From Phoronis australis (taxonomy: Eukaryota > Phoronida > Phoronidae): a stretch of DNA of 64,000 bases. The notes under the pieces were generated by a model. The model was not told the origin of the DNA. It saw only the letters and a program-made list of their open reading frames with translations, and ran no database searches. The first letter of the stretch is position 1. The number at the start of each line of letters is the position of its first letter. A program made the translations under genes and the position numbers. The stretch lies in assembly GCA_002633005.1 (NCBI GenBank), contig NMRA01000074.1:897097-961096 (forward strand). Reading direction: 5' to 3'. Below are positions 1 to 13,000 of the stretch, in pieces.

Positions 1-290
1 CTTGGGAGCAGTTGGATGGATTCGATAACTGCTGTGGTTTCTAATGGCAAGTTTTTCTTTGTTTCTTTGGAGTTCTCCGATGAAATTTTCTCAAATTCAG
101 CAAATAAATTTGAGAGACGACAATGCCTTCCCATGTTTGGATGGGTTAAAGGTATTCTGAGTCATTTAATTGCTATTTTATGATACTATTAAAAATGCGT
201 AGACGCATACCGTTTGCAATGCAGTTGTAAGCACGTTTCGACTCTATACGTACTTTGCTTTTGTTATGAAATGTGGCAAGTACGTTTCTG
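1..290. repeat. Fragment of the CTAGTGG-type repeat
   Basis: The segment shares phrases with the 3' part of the complex repeat at 4.7-8.7 kb. Examples are a GAAATTTTC/GAAATGTGG block, a GGATGG block, 'tatgatac' and 'accgtttgcaatgca' followed by a GCATTTCAAC-like stretch. It is diverged and has no coding potential. It shows that the repeat family is dispersed and not confined to one array. Confidence 0.5.
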
Positions 291-2291
291 TTAAAGAGGC
301 AACAACTTGTTCCAGTTTTTCTCATAGACCTGACTTAATGCACGCCTCCTAGTGACCACTCTTATTATAGTTAGTCTGTTTATGACATATTTCGCTCTAT
401 CCAGCACCCTAGAAATTGATACTGGGAGGGGTATGACTGACCATTATTTTTTGACAGTTTTAACTAGTGTAACACCCTTGTGATCAGTCTTGACTGTGGA
501 TGATTACCACAGTACTTTGCCTTGCTTTTTTACCATCTTCGCAATTGTGCTTATTTAGGTCTGGAGACTATTGCAGGTTAACTGTCATGCAACCCTTATA
601 GACTATTTTAAGTTCACTAGCATTGCTCCCTGTAGTGTGAATGTTTGAAATGGTAGTTCCTTGTTATCTTCAATATATGCCACGCTCACAATGGGTACCT
701 GTCAAGGCTCTGCATTCCTGTTTTGTTTGTGGAAACCTCTGGCTGAAATTAGATGGGAAATTGACATTAAACCAACTATCCTACTGATCGTACTGTTGTT
801 TTTAATATGCATATTGTATGAGTACATGATAATTGCACAAACCTGTTGGTCAACTGTAACAATATTTCCAACATTTAGCATAACAAGCAAAACTCATTAA
901 TATATTTTGTGGGTTAAGTTTGGTAGCAATTAAGAAGAAATTGTCTTGGGTTTCAGTTAAATTGCAGCTACAGCAAAGACAATGTATATACACGATGGTA
1001 TCATTTGTGGACATACTACCAGTTACCAAGTCTTTATGTAATCTACATTGTATATGCTAACATGAAGCTAAATGTTGCCACATAGTGCTGTCATCTCATT
1101 CTACTCGGTGGGTTCCACGCAGACTGAAATGCACAACTGTATCCCATTAAATTGGCATAGAATGTAAAAAACTAATCCGCATTTAGTCAAAGTTGTTATC
1201 TGTGACTGAAACAGAAGTCAAACTGTTCATCAGGTATTTTGAGGGTTTGGTAAAGATTTTGAATTTCTGTCGATGTCGAAGCATTTTCCTTTAGTTTTGA
1301 ATTTCATCATAAAAACAATCTGTAAACTGCTTGTCACTTCATCTATTTTACTTCCACGAAGCAAAGCATGTCTCCTTATTTGGTATGACAAACAAAGATG
1401 TATCACATTTCCCTGATATGAAAAATGTGACCTTTGACTTCTATGCACTTGGGAAATATTTACTGGGTAATTCTTTGAGGGGCATGCGCGCAAGTATATT
1501 TATTAGGGGCAGATAATTTGAATGCTGTAGTGGGATGAAAGAGTTCCTATTATGGCAGCTGTGTTTCAAAGATGGTGAATCTGAAGAAATTTTCTAGAAA
1601 TTCTTGCAATATTGAAAGTGAATAACTCTCATGTTTATAGTTCTATGTATACCACTTTCAACTATGTACTGTCTACAATCCAGACATGATGCTTCCCGAT
1701 TTTTGGGTTTGTCATCATTTTCCTTGTACGTTGAATTCTGTGTATTCTTCAACAAATGAATATCACCTAAAAATAACTGTCATGCAAGCATCCCAAAGAA
1801 GTACATTTGCCACAATCTGTTTAAAGAGTATTTTTATGAATTTTCGCATTCCACGGCTTTTTTACTTAGGCCTTATATATTATTCATATAATTTCGCTAC
1901 TTCTTGCTTACTTGAATTATTGGCTGATCTGCATTTTTGGGCAGAGTCGACTACCTCTGTGTCTCCAATCACTATTTTAATGACTATAAATCACCAGTTG
2001 AACATAATTTTTGCTAGCTTTAGTAATCTATGAAGGATAAAGGGTTTTTATCCTTAAATAAATGCTGAGTTAAATGTTGTACTACCTGCTGAGATGGCAC
2101 AAATTGCTAACAGGCGGCACAGTGTTCTGGTGGGATAAAGTGGTGATAAAATTATCAATTGAAATTTATATTATATATTATTTTTGTTAAAATTGTAAAA
2201 GCCCAAGAATGAAGTTCGAAACTAGCGATGTAGTTATTTAAATTATAGTGATTTTACTTTATGGTGACAGTTTCTTATTAATTTTTTTCAG
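291..2291. other. Probable intron, no feature recognised
   Basis: AT-rich sequence ending in a strong splice acceptor (T-rich tract then CAG at 2289-2291). Short ORFs in several frames look random. It is read as intron or spacer upstream of the 2292 exon. I see no RNA gene, tandem repeat or clear transposon terminus. Confidence 0.4.
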
Positions 2292-2568
2292 GTATGACCT
2301 CATGTCCATATTGACTTTGGTCAATAAAGACATTGCCAGCGGCAAAGCTAAGCTGAATTTAGAGCCTATTCCGTATGGACAGGTGCCTGCCCCTCTACAC
2401 ACTTTGAGAAAGAAAGTGATCTTCAGGGAACCTGTTGTCAGCTGTGTGCTACAGGAAACTGCAGAGCATGACAGCCGTGTGCGACAGACCGAGGTAGAAA
2501 ACGTCAGCCGTGTGCGACAGACCACTGTGGAAAACGTCAGTCATGTGCAACAAACAACAACGGAATGA
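2292..2568 (+). CDS. Terminal exon of an unidentified gene with 11-residue C-terminal repeats
   Basis: An open frame of about 92 residues starts directly after a polypyrimidine-CAG acceptor and ends at TGA (2566-2568). The first base completes a codon split by a phase-2 intron (R, then YDLMSILTL). The N-terminal half is mixed charged and hydrophobic (KDIASGKAKLNLEPIPYGQV). The C-terminus holds three copies of an 11-residue unit, VSRVRQTTVEN, encoded by 33-bp tandem repeats at about 2470-2568. I do not recognise the family. Upstream exons lie before the window or in the unassigned 291-2291 stretch. No canonical AATAAA was noticed just downstream. It could be a repeat-derived pseudo-exon, but the acceptor quality and codon pattern argue for a real exon. 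Confidence 0.5.
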
Positions 2569-4719
2569 TAATTGCCGTACTTCTATGGACTGCAGTCTTG
2601 TTGTGTTGCTTGTACTGAGTGGTTATAAAACAAATTAACATCACTCAGTTTTAGTTTCAATTGATGGTTTGATGAATTTGACAGCATTTACATTTCAGTT
2701 GACTTTACATCTCTTTCAAGTTAGTGCTTTATTGTATCTTTAGTTACCAGCCAATAGTAAACGTTTTAGTAAATATTTTTGTAGCCTACACCCTTCGGGA
2801 GGTCTCCCTACAAAGGATGTTCAATAGGTGGTGCTAAAAAAGAAAGGCCACTCTTTCTGATGTTAAGAACAGAAGGCTGTGGGGACTTTCTTGTTATAAG
2901 TAAATATGGATCTGAGCAGTTAGGCTGCACCCATGGCCAATTTGCAGTGTCAGAATGTTAAAATCAAGGGGCTGGCTTGGGGACAATTTTGAGGTAGGCG
3001 TTGCATAGAATGTAGTTTGTTCGGATTTTATGAACATATTGAAAATGAGCAAAGACCACTTGCTCTGGTGTAGCTGCCATTGTGGCTATTGTGCATTTCA
3101 GGGTAGCAACTTAGAAACCGGGTGCAATTTCAGGAAACTGCCACAAATCCAGAATTGCAAACTTTGTTGATTGGCAGTATTTTTGGTCACATTTTTGATG
3201 TGTATGAAATTTGCTTTAAGAATCTAATGATGGCCTCAAAATAGAGAAAAATCAAGCCAAGTACTGGAACATGCTTACTTGATTTAGACAAGTGAAGTTG
3301 CATCCGTGTTTGACGGACATCAGCTTGTGGTGTCACCATCGATTTGGCCAATAGGTGGCGCTTTGATCAGACTACTGGGCATCAGGTCACTGGACACTAT
3401 TCCATTCAAATGTGACAAAAAGTGGATGTCTCAAAACTTTCACAGCCTGTAGTGTTAGCTTATTGGGTGCCTCCGCAAGGAATTTGGGGTTTTGTGGAGG
3501 AAACTGTCGATTTTGTAGTTTTACCCCTTGTTACTCGCCTACATTGCTGAACACTAGTCAAAGGGTCAAAAATACAAGAGATAAAGTTTCTGTGCTCATT
3601 TGTTGGGCTTGTGATGTGAAATGACTCAAAACCCTTTATTCTGTGCATACAACTTGGGTAGAGTGAAGAAAGAGTGACCAGTTCATTGATATGTGTCCTG
3701 ATAGGCAAACCCCCAGTGAGAACTGTTGTTTGCCCGGAGGGCCCCTAATACTTGCAACACATAGTGATTTTGGAGTTCGCTTAAGTTATGTTATCTGTTG
3801 AATTGAGAATATACGTCAGAAATGTGCGTGGCAGTTATCCCTCTTACCAGTTACTCCTTTACAGTTAGGGTCAAGGCGTGACAGTTCTTCGTGACGCAGT
3901 TGTGCTGGTGGAGAATTGACATTTGCAAAGGGGTTCAATGAAAATCTTCCATAGTTTTGTGCTCGTGGACGCTGCTTTGTTCGAAGTCTACCCCAAAATA
4001 GAAACCAGACTTTGCAACGACTGGTGAAGGGTCAACCTCTCTGCCGTCTTATAGCGGTAAAGTTTTGGTAGATCAGCGTTACGGTAGTCACTGAGGACCA
4101 ACTCATAGCGCTCAGACTGGCGACTGGTTTACTTACGAAAGAGTGCCTTTTCTGTCAAAGCAGTACGAAAAGATGAAGTGTGCCAAAACGCCCCGCTAGA
4201 TTCACTCAACGGCGTTTCCAGCTTGTAGCCAATCGTGCGGCATAAAACTACTAGTACTAAGACTATGGGTTAGCCATGGTTATGAATCAACAAAATGTGA
4301 TGTTTCTTCGGGGAACAAAACTTCAGGCCTTGAAAAAAGCGATAAGTGAGAGCTTTGTACGAACTGGGTGCGTTTTTATTGTCTTTATTTACTTACAGTC
4401 AACTGAGCTGCTACCCAGGGTGTTGCAAAGGGTAGTCATACTGTACGTTCTCGAGTCTTGGCGTAGCATGACTGAGTGCATAACCTGCGAAGTGCCAGGT
4501 CTCGAGCTAACTATTATATGCTGTGGAGATCACATGTGACATTTGAATTGTTTACGTACGTATAGATATCCGGAGCATGTGTAGTAGGTAATATTGCTGG
4601 AAAGAGTGCACTACTGTAGCTGTCTCTCACCGCTAGAAAAAAATCTAGCCAAAATCACGCTGTTCTCATTTAAAATATACGGCAATATCTCACGGAATCT
4701 TGCGAAGTCGTGGCTTTTT
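2569..4719. other. Intergenic or UTR, no gene recognised
   Basis: No convincing coding exon. Two short CCAATAGGTGG-like phrases (about 2822 and 3348) recall the core of the repeat at 4.7-8.7 kb. The ORFs here have no recognisable domain and no splice context. Confidence 0.35.
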
Positions 4720-6121
4720 ATGAGCCCACATACATGTATTTACAATGTATGCATGTATGTGGCTGCATTATGCTCGTCATCCTCGTCCGTCCGTCAGGCG
4801 TCTCTATCTCCAGGCGTTTGACGTATGTACATGAAATTTTGCACACTGTTTTCCTTTCATGGTTGACAGGTACCGGCAGCAGGAACAAACTTTCGGACGG
4901 ATCCGACTACCAGTATGCCCTCTACTGGCAATTTCAGGTTTTTTTACGTTTGCCTCTGTATGGCTTCAAAGGTCTCAACGAATTTTCATGAAATTTGGCA
5001 TACATGTAAGCATATATCGGTGACTAGATGATGCTATCCACCCGTTTTCGGATGAATTCGAAATAGTTTGCGCCTCCTAATGGCCATTTTTACTGTTTCC
5101 CAGTATTTTGGCGTCCGCCACCTCTTATATCAACCAGCCTGCTATAAAGATTATTGTGAAACTTGGAATTTGTATGTATGTTCTCACTACGATCAGAGGA
5201 CGGTTGACGATGATTTTCTAAGGACGTCGGCTTATGTGGCACCTCCTAATGGCAGTTTTGTTTTGTTTTGCGCCCATGGCTATCTTCTAACCTCTCCAGG
5301 CTCTTTTCTAAATTTGAGTAAGGATATTTATATGAAGTTCACAACAGACAACAGCAAATTTCGGATGGAGCGGACTCCCGGTGTGCCCCCTAGTGGCAAT
5401 TTTACTTTCTACGTTTACTCAATGTATTATGCGCCCACATATTTATGTGTGGACGCATTAGCGAAATCTCCGTCCGTCCGTCCGGCGTCCATCCGGCGTC
5501 CGCTGCTCCAAAACCCTTTGACATACGTTCATGAACTTTGGCACATATGTTCCATTCATGAATGGGACGGCATGAGCGAACTTTCGAACGTATCCGACTA
5601 CCGGTGTGCCCCCTAGTGGCAATTTAAATGTTCACGCTTACCTTTGTATCTTCACTGAAAAGTCCTGAACGGATTTTCATGAAATTTGGTATGTAGGCAC
5701 CTATTAGTGAGATGATGCTATCATCCCGTTTTCGGATGGGTTCGGCGTAGTTTTCGCCTCCAAGTGGCAGTTTTAGGTTTTTTGCGGCTATGGCTGTATC
5801 TCCTAAACCGTTCGCAGGATCTTTGGTAACAATATTTATATTATGTTAACAACAGACGATGACGAATTTTGGACGGATCCGACTACCGGTGTGCCCGCTA
5901 GAGGCAATTTTATTTTTCTTATTTTTTTACGTTTACCCTTGTATCTTCAAAAGTCCTCAACAGATTTTCATGAAATTTGATATTATGGCACCTATTAGTT
6001 AGATGACGCTATCCTCCCGTCTTCGGGTGGATTCGACGTAGTTTGCGCCACCGAGTGGCCATTTTTACTGTTTTCAAGTCTGTTTTTTGCGTCCACCCCT
6101 CTATCAACCAAACGGCTCGAA

Positions 6122-7166
6122 GGATGATTGTGAAAATTGACATGTTTGTGCTTACTATAAAGAGGACAATTGACAATGATTTTCCGGCGATTTCGACTAC
6201 TGTGGCGCCTCCTAGTGGCAATTTTGTTTTTATTGCGCCTAGATGGCTGTATCTTCTTAACTGTTCGCAGGATCTTTACTTAATTTAGCAAGTGTATTTA
6301 TGTAATGTTGACTGTGGATGATGACGATTTTCAGACAGATCTGACTACTGTTGCGTCCCCTAGTGGCAATTTTATTTTTTTACGTTTAACTCAGTATCTT
6401 CAAAGGTTCTCAACAAATTTTCATAAAATTTTAAATATAGACATCTATTGGTGTCATGATGCTATCTGCCTGTTTTTGAATGGAATCGAGGTATTTTGCA
6501 CCACCTAGTGGCCACTTTTGCTATTTTAAATTCTTGTTTTGGTGTCCATCCCTGTATCAACCAAATCATTTGAAAATTGGCATATATAATCTCAGTGTGA
6601 AGACGACCTTTGATGATGGTGACTGATTACTGTGGCGCCTCCTAGTGGTAGTTTTGTTTTGCGCCCATAGTTGTTTATCTTCAACCCATTGCAGGATCTT
6701 TACTAAATTTAGTATGTGTATTTATATGAAGATAACAACGACGACGACTTTCAGGCGAATCCATCGGACACTGTGCCCACTACTGGCAATTTCATTTTAT
6801 TCTGTTTTCCTTTGTTTCTCTGAAGTTCCTTGACCGATTTTTATGAAATGTGGCATGTTCCTGTTCTTGGATGGATTGTATGTTTTGCGCCATTTAGTTT
6901 CCATTTTTATGATACAAATAAATAACCCTAAAAGCACACCATTTGCAATGCATTCGTAGGCGCATTTCAACGCTCCGCGTTGCTCTTGTATAAAAGTTGG
7001 AATATAGGCTTCTATATTGGTAAGATGACGCTATCCTTCCGTTTTTGGATAGATTCGAGATATTTTACGCCACCTTGTTGCTATTTTTACTGTTCTTAAG
7101 TCTGTTTTTTTGACATCCGCCCCTCTATCAACCGAACCATTCTTAGGATGAGTTTGAATACTGGCG
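6122..7166. repeat. First copy of a 1045-bp near-identical duplication ending at an N gap
   Basis: This stretch matches 7189-8233 at a constant offset of 1067 bp, with about six single-base differences seen (for example near 6287, 6351, 6439, 6591, 6712 and 6907). The offset equals 1045 bp of sequence plus the 22 Ns. That is what two overlapping contig ends would give if joined without merging. It is probably one locus represented by two alleles. Confidence 0.85.
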
Positions 7167-7188
7167 NNNNNNNNNNNNNNNNNNNNNN
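7167..7188. other. Assembly gap (22 N)
   Basis: Run of 22 Ns at the junction of the two near-identical copies. The flanks overlap completely, so the gap probably has no real missing sequence. Confidence 0.95.
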
Positions 7189-8233
7189 GGATGATTGTGA
7201 AAATTGACATGTTTGTGCTTACTATAAAGAGGACAATTGACAATGATTTTCCGGCGATTTCGACTACTGTGGCGCCTCCTAGTGGCAATTTTGTTTTTAT
7301 TGCGCCTAGATGGCTGTATCTTCTTAACTGTTCGCAGGATCTTTACTTAATTTAGTAAGTGTATTTATGTAATGTTGACTGTGGATGATGACGATTTTCA
7401 GACAGATCTGACTACTGTTGTGTCCCCTAGTGGCAATTTTATTTTTTTACGTTTAACTCAGTATCTTCAAAGGTTCTCAACAAATTTTCATAAAATTTTA
7501 AATATAGGCATCTATTGGTGTCATGATGCTATCTGCCTGTTTTTGAATGGAATCGAGGTATTTTGCACCACCTAGTGGCCACTTTTGCTATTTTAAATTC
7601 TTGTTTTGGTGTCCATCCCTGTATCAACCAAATCATTTGAAAATTGGCATATAAAATCTCAGTGTGAAGACGACCTTTGATGATGGTGACTGATTACTGT
7701 GGCGCCTCCTAGTGGTAGTTTTGTTTTGCGCCCATAGTTGTTTATCTTCAACCCATTGCAGGATCTTTACTAAATTTAGTATTTGTATTTATATGAAGAT
7801 AACAACGACGACGACTTTCAGGCGAATCCATCGGACACTGTGCCCACTACTGGCAATTTCATTTTATTCTGTTTTCCTTTGTTTCTCTGAAGTTCCTTGA
7901 CCGATTTTTATGAAATGTGGCATGTTCCTGTTCTTGGATGGATTGTATGTTTTGCGCCATTTAGTTTCCATTTTTTTGATACAAATAAATAACCCTAAAA
8001 GCACACCATTTGCAATGCATTCGTAGGCGCATTTCAACGCTCCGCGTTGCTCTTGTATAAAAGTTGGAATATAGGCTTCTATATTGGTAAGATGACGCTA
8101 TCCTTCCGTTTTTGGATAGATTCGAGATATTTTACGCCACCTTGTTGCTATTTTTACTGTTCTTAAGTCTGTTTTTTTGACATCCGCCCCTCTATCAACC
8201 GAACCATTCTTAGGATGAGTTTGAATACTGGCG
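7189..8233. repeat. Second copy of the 1045-bp duplication beginning at the N gap
   Basis: Begins immediately after the gap with sequence found at 6122 and ends where the first copy is cut off (7166 corresponds to 8233). Beyond 8233 the sequence continues into new material of the same repeat family. Features here should not be counted twice. Confidence 0.85.
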
Positions 8234-8660
8234 TATATGTTATCAGGGTGAAGCGGACGGTTGACGATGACGACTTCGACTACTATGAAGCCTCCTATTG
8301 TCAGATTAGTTTTGTTTTCCGCCCATAGCTGTATCTAATTCCTAAGCCCACTGCAGGATCTTTGTTGAATTTAGTAAGTGTATTTTTACGAAGTTGAACA
8401 CAGATGACGACGACTTTCAGATGGATTCTACAAACTCTGTGCCCCAAGTTGCAATTTTATTTTTTTGTTTCTCTGAAATTTGTTAAATAGCTCTGTGTTA
8501 AAAAACTATGGCGTGTTCGATGTTTCAGATGGCGCCGGGATTCCACGTATTTTGCGCCGTATAGTGGTCATTTTTATGATACAAATAAGCATACCGTTTG
8601 TGGTGTATTAGTCCACGGTGGACTAAGTCAACGCTCCGCGTTGCTCTAGTCAGTGAGGTT

Positions 8661-9888
8661 ACTGAACTCTACCCAGGTGCCTTATAGGATCGAACAGGGG
8701 AACGTGCGTTAGAACACCATACGTGTATGACATCTAAAACGGGGCTGGGCTCATGCAATAACCCCTCCACTGAAGAGACGACTGTTTTCACTTACTGGAA
8801 CACTGAGTTGATGATAGTTGTCAGGTCAATGTTGTGCCGTGCATGCAGATGATGGCCACTAGTCCACACTGACGCAATGGTGCGATTAAGGGCCGGTTTG
8901 TAAAGGTCTGGATTTTAGTTTTGTCACTTTTACCAGGTCATGCTTGCACTGAGAGGATTCCAAAAGAAGATTGTGGTGGTAAATAACTATAGTCATGAAA
9001 TACAATGACGCTATCGTAAAGCCATCAAAGCTGTGTCCGACCTTTAGCAATTAATTGTGCTGGCCCGCCGGGCCAGTTACTTGAATATAAGATATCCACA
9101 TAGAGCCTACATGTGAAAGTTTGCAGGCTCTACCCCAAATCCATTGGCCTCCGGGGCAGGGTGAATTTTCGAATGCTGTATCGAAGACCAACAATTGGGT
9201 TTGCCTAAGTTGTCTGCTTTTCTAGGTTTTCCATAAGTATCAATCAAATTAACTTCCAAATGGTTAGCCCAAACATGTGACATATACATGTAATAACGTT
9301 TTTTTCTCTGAGAATTAAGTGTTTTTTTTTGTTTTTTTGTTTTTTTTTTTAATTACCGTTTAGACGCACTTGTCTAGGCTCATGCATTTCAGGTGCACCC
9401 CCTTTAAACACAGAACTAAATTAATCAGTAGGGGAACAATTTCTCGGAAATAAGGGGGGTGGGGGAGAATACTGGGACTTCTGCGTGGCTGCCGGGAGAC
9501 GTGTATGCTTTGAGTAGCTATTTCAACACTCGATATAAGTTTCTGGGTAAAGCAGGCAGAAGTAAGGGGTAAAAAACAAACAAGTGGTCGTGATGACACT
9601 AGTTTTACAGATCAACTTGTCACAATTTTGCACTATTAATTGTGGAGCTTCGTGTTTTTCACGTGGTCTTTCATGTTAATCAAGGACATAGTGTGTCCAT
9701 ATTCTTAGTGTTACAATTGTCGCCATCACAGAACCACCATTTTACAGTCTCCTGTCGAAAGCTCTGTGCTTCGCAGTTCTTTCCGGTGTTCACGAGAAGC
9801 AAAGGGAATTCGGTCGTGCACCCACGATACAAATATCTTCCACCTTCTAAGTCATCTGAAAATCAATTGCAGTATGATTACAAAACTG
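8661..9888. other. Spacer with a T-rich tract
   Basis: No gene recognised. A T-rich low-complexity run lies at 9299-9350. The minus-strand ORFs here have no domain signature, although the 3' end of the neighbouring minus-strand gene could extend into this stretch. Confidence 0.35.
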
Positions 9889-10019
9889 CTAGCCTGTTTT
9901 GTGTTGAAACTTCGCCATGCAGTTATCTAGAACGACTTGCACTTGAATGCACTTGTTTGTTGCCTGTGGAACCAAACAGGACAGTATATAGACTGAACCT
10001 AAGCGGACACACTCCACCA
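9889..10019 (-). CDS. Exon 5 (tentative): C-terminal cysteine exon
   Basis: After a weak acceptor (AATTTCAG), an in-phase frame runs 42 residues with four cysteines (VVECVRLGSVYILSC, later TNKC and DNC) to a TAG at 9891-9889. Phase fits exon 4 and cysteine content is right for completing a disulfide-rich domain. The pyrimidine tract is poor, no poly(A) signal was found, and the opposite strand is also open here. Confidence 0.3.
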
Positions 10020-13000
10020 CTGAAATTGTCTGGCATACAAATACTGCGCCACGTGGCTGATGCTGTATGCTATATGGTTGGTTTCAACCGGTTACCTGAT
10101 GGGTTGGGCTAGCTCAACACGTAGAGATTTGGGCGTTTCTGGCGGGGGTAATCCACCACTTTGTCTGGCTGTGTTCATTCAGGATACCTAATTGCCAGTT
10201 CACCAGCTCTTAGCCAGAGGTTACCTACGCAAAATGAAGTTTCATTATTCCAAAAATTTCACACCGAGTTTCACACACCCGCTTACCTTCCCGCACGAAG
10301 CAAAAGCCGTTACAGGTGGAAGATGTAATGGTGGCGCCCAGTGTGACGTTGCAGCAATTGGGATCTCCTCCTTCACCGTCAAGCTGGCAGTTACAAGAAT
10401 AGCACTTGCCCGCGGTGACTGAAAAGCAAAAATCCAGTGGAGTCGATCACGCAAGAATCGGTGATGGATGAAGGTATGCTGTAGGAGGACATCGTCGAAA
10501 TTCAACAAGATTTCGGCGCTCAAAACCGCGACTAAACTTTTACTTCTTTCCAATTAGAACCCCTTTTCGTTCAGGCTAAATCATGACAAAAACTCGAGAT
10601 GTGTTGGTCTGGTGCAACACTTCACTGTGCATGTCCATTCATAATAAACATTTTGGTGGATTGATGCAATAAATATAGATTATACCACAATATTAGCGTC
10701 AAATGGCAAATACAACAGCGTAATAACCCATTTAATTATCTCACTAGTGAGACATCATTTCGGCGGGAAACCGAGGCGTGGCACGTCCTGCAAAGGGCAT
10801 TGTACCGACATTTATACGCTATGAAAAATAAGACGCATAATTTCCATAAAAACGATATTTTAATTCAGTGAAAATTTGATCTCGTGTTCTCTCATTTGTA
10901 AATAACCGATGCTGGTATCGTGTCGTCGGGATCCTTTGACTTGAGCATTATACTCAGTTACTAGTGGTAACCTACTTCAGCAGACGATATTTTCCCGGTC
11001 GAAGCTTAGCGTGATAAAATGTGTAGTAAACTATAATAGTTGCTAAACCTTAATTTATAAATTCACTTTGTTTCTATTTTGTTTAAATTTTCAACTGGTT
11101 TTGAGTAAAAGCATCGTTTAACAAAAACACCTCGGCTTTTCTTAAAAGGTCACGACCTCCGACCTCGGGCCTCTGACATACATGTAGAAAGTAGTTACAA
11201 AGCCGAGGCGAGTCGGGAAAGGTATATCGATTCATTGCAATGTTTCTCGTTCAGTATGTGGTATAAATAGATTATTACATGTCTTCAGTCGTTACCCCCC
11301 CCCCTNCTCGTGGATTTTGGAGAATTATCGGCATTGTAACTAGCCTACTTGCTATGTCAGAAGCCCGTGTCGGAGGTCGAGACTTTGAACAGCGCGTTTC
11401 AATGCCGAAATTATTTTTTCGTTGTACTGAACAGTAAAATAGATGCGAGAATTTCCCGTCACAATATACTAACCGAAAACTGAAATCTGAAATTGGTAAT
11501 TTATGAGAGTGTCGCCTCCTCTAGGATTGTACGCAAGGAAATGTCGGAGTTGCGAATCTGTTGTCTATAATCTATGAAATAACTAAATTGGTTACTGAAC
11601 GGTTGTATTGGCCATGATGTTCTGATAATGTGGTTTTACGTGTGTTAAATTCTGATATACGTTCGACAACTAAAACGCCATTTTTATTTGACAAAATTTT
11701 GGCGAATTCTGATTGTCATTAATTCTGACAATACGTTTATCCAAGTTTGGCAGAGTTCCGTTTTTGTATGTTTAGTTTATTTTGAAAACTTTAAGATGTC
11801 AGTACAATGAGACTATAAATTACATGAGTTGCATTCATTGATATTTGATTCAGCAGGTGTCAGTATTCAATCATTGTATGTTCTCCAATATTGCGAGAAC
11901 TTAATTACAGTAGAAATTTCTTCTAAAAATCCAAGAAATTAACCATTAAACTGCAGAAGTTTTCAAAATTCGATGTAGACATAATGTGACCCTGCTGTGA
12001 CGATTAGCCAAGTTACGTAATCAAATATTATATCAAACCCATCATATCATGCTAGAATTCAGTTACCAACAATTTTAGTATGATATTTTAAGTATTTCTT
12101 CTTCACTATGTGTAATTTCAATCAAGAAATAAACACAAAATTCAAATATAAAGTTTTTGTGTGACGTCATCTCCGACATTGTGTTGTTCTACACCAGCTG
12201 ATAGCACTAGTGGTCTCGAAAACTGCTCGTCTGAATATTATGAAAAGTCAGGTTGCATGTGGGGAGGATGCTGTAATAGCAATGGGACGGACAAAATATC
12301 TCAGTTTTGGCGTTTCTAAAAAAAAAACAAGATCGCTCAGAAAATCAGAAATGAAACGGGTTCGTACGTCGGGGGGAGGGGGNGGGCGCTGTGCTCCGTG
12401 AGCCCAGTTTAAAGAATTGTGCATTGATCTGTCGGAGAAACGGAGAATTGATGTAGGTTTCAGCAATGTGTAACTGCATTTGATGGAGAGAAAGTATATT
12501 GTGTTGCAACAATGCTGGGAACAGTTGCATGAACATCAGCGTCAAATTGAGACCGAGACGATGAATGTGATTGCAGTAAGTTTCCATCAGTCTATTATTG
12601 TTAAAAATTTTGTGGGAATCCATGCTATTCACATATACATCATACCACTCAAATATTCAGAGATCACAACCGCAGCTGGCACAGGGGCTTGAGTCGGACG
12701 CTGGACCGAAATCAGTGGTCGACGATTGACAATGGTACAGAATAAGCCGTTGCGGGAGGATTGAGTTCGTTCTGTCTCAAACACGCAAAGTCTGCTGATT
12801 TTGCGAGGTCTAACTTATTACCTGTTTCAACTATGGCCTTGGTGTAGTCTTCACTCCCATCTCCATACCTGTCTCTATAATACTCGTCAAGCTCGCGCTC
12901 CAAGTCTGTGACTTACAAAATCTCGAACCGCCATTGCATACATATTGTACTTTCGACTGATCAACATATTCCACTGAAAGCGTCACTTGGCGGGAAACCA

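Larger units (their letters stand above)
4720..8660. repeat. Degenerate higher-order repeat with CCTAGTGGC cores about every 150 bp
   Basis: A core of the form GCGCCTCCTAGTGGCAATTT recurs at about 5070, 5239, 5384, 5607, 5755, 5891, 6045, 6205, 6352, 6498, 6635, 6773 and 6887, and again after the gap. Spacing is mostly 136-161 bp. Three subunit types alternate and give a roughly 450-bp higher-order period: GCGCCACC..GTGGCCATTTTTACTG, GCGCCTCC..GTGGCAATTTTGTTTT, and GTGCCCCC..GTGGCAATTTTATTTT. Two probable unit starts, at about 4724 and 5428, have a CCCACATA head followed by CCGTCCGTCCG. The frames read through several units but carry stops and no domain, so the ORFs are incidental. Confidence 0.75.

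Noticed and set aside
6009-7900. Several 60-80 residue ORFs in the CTAGTGG repeat
   Set aside because: They are repeat units read in incidental frames, duplicated by the assembly artefact and without domain or splice support.
9642-10112. 156-residue plus-strand ORF
   Set aside because: No domain. It is antisense to the tentative exon 5 and its composition looks random.
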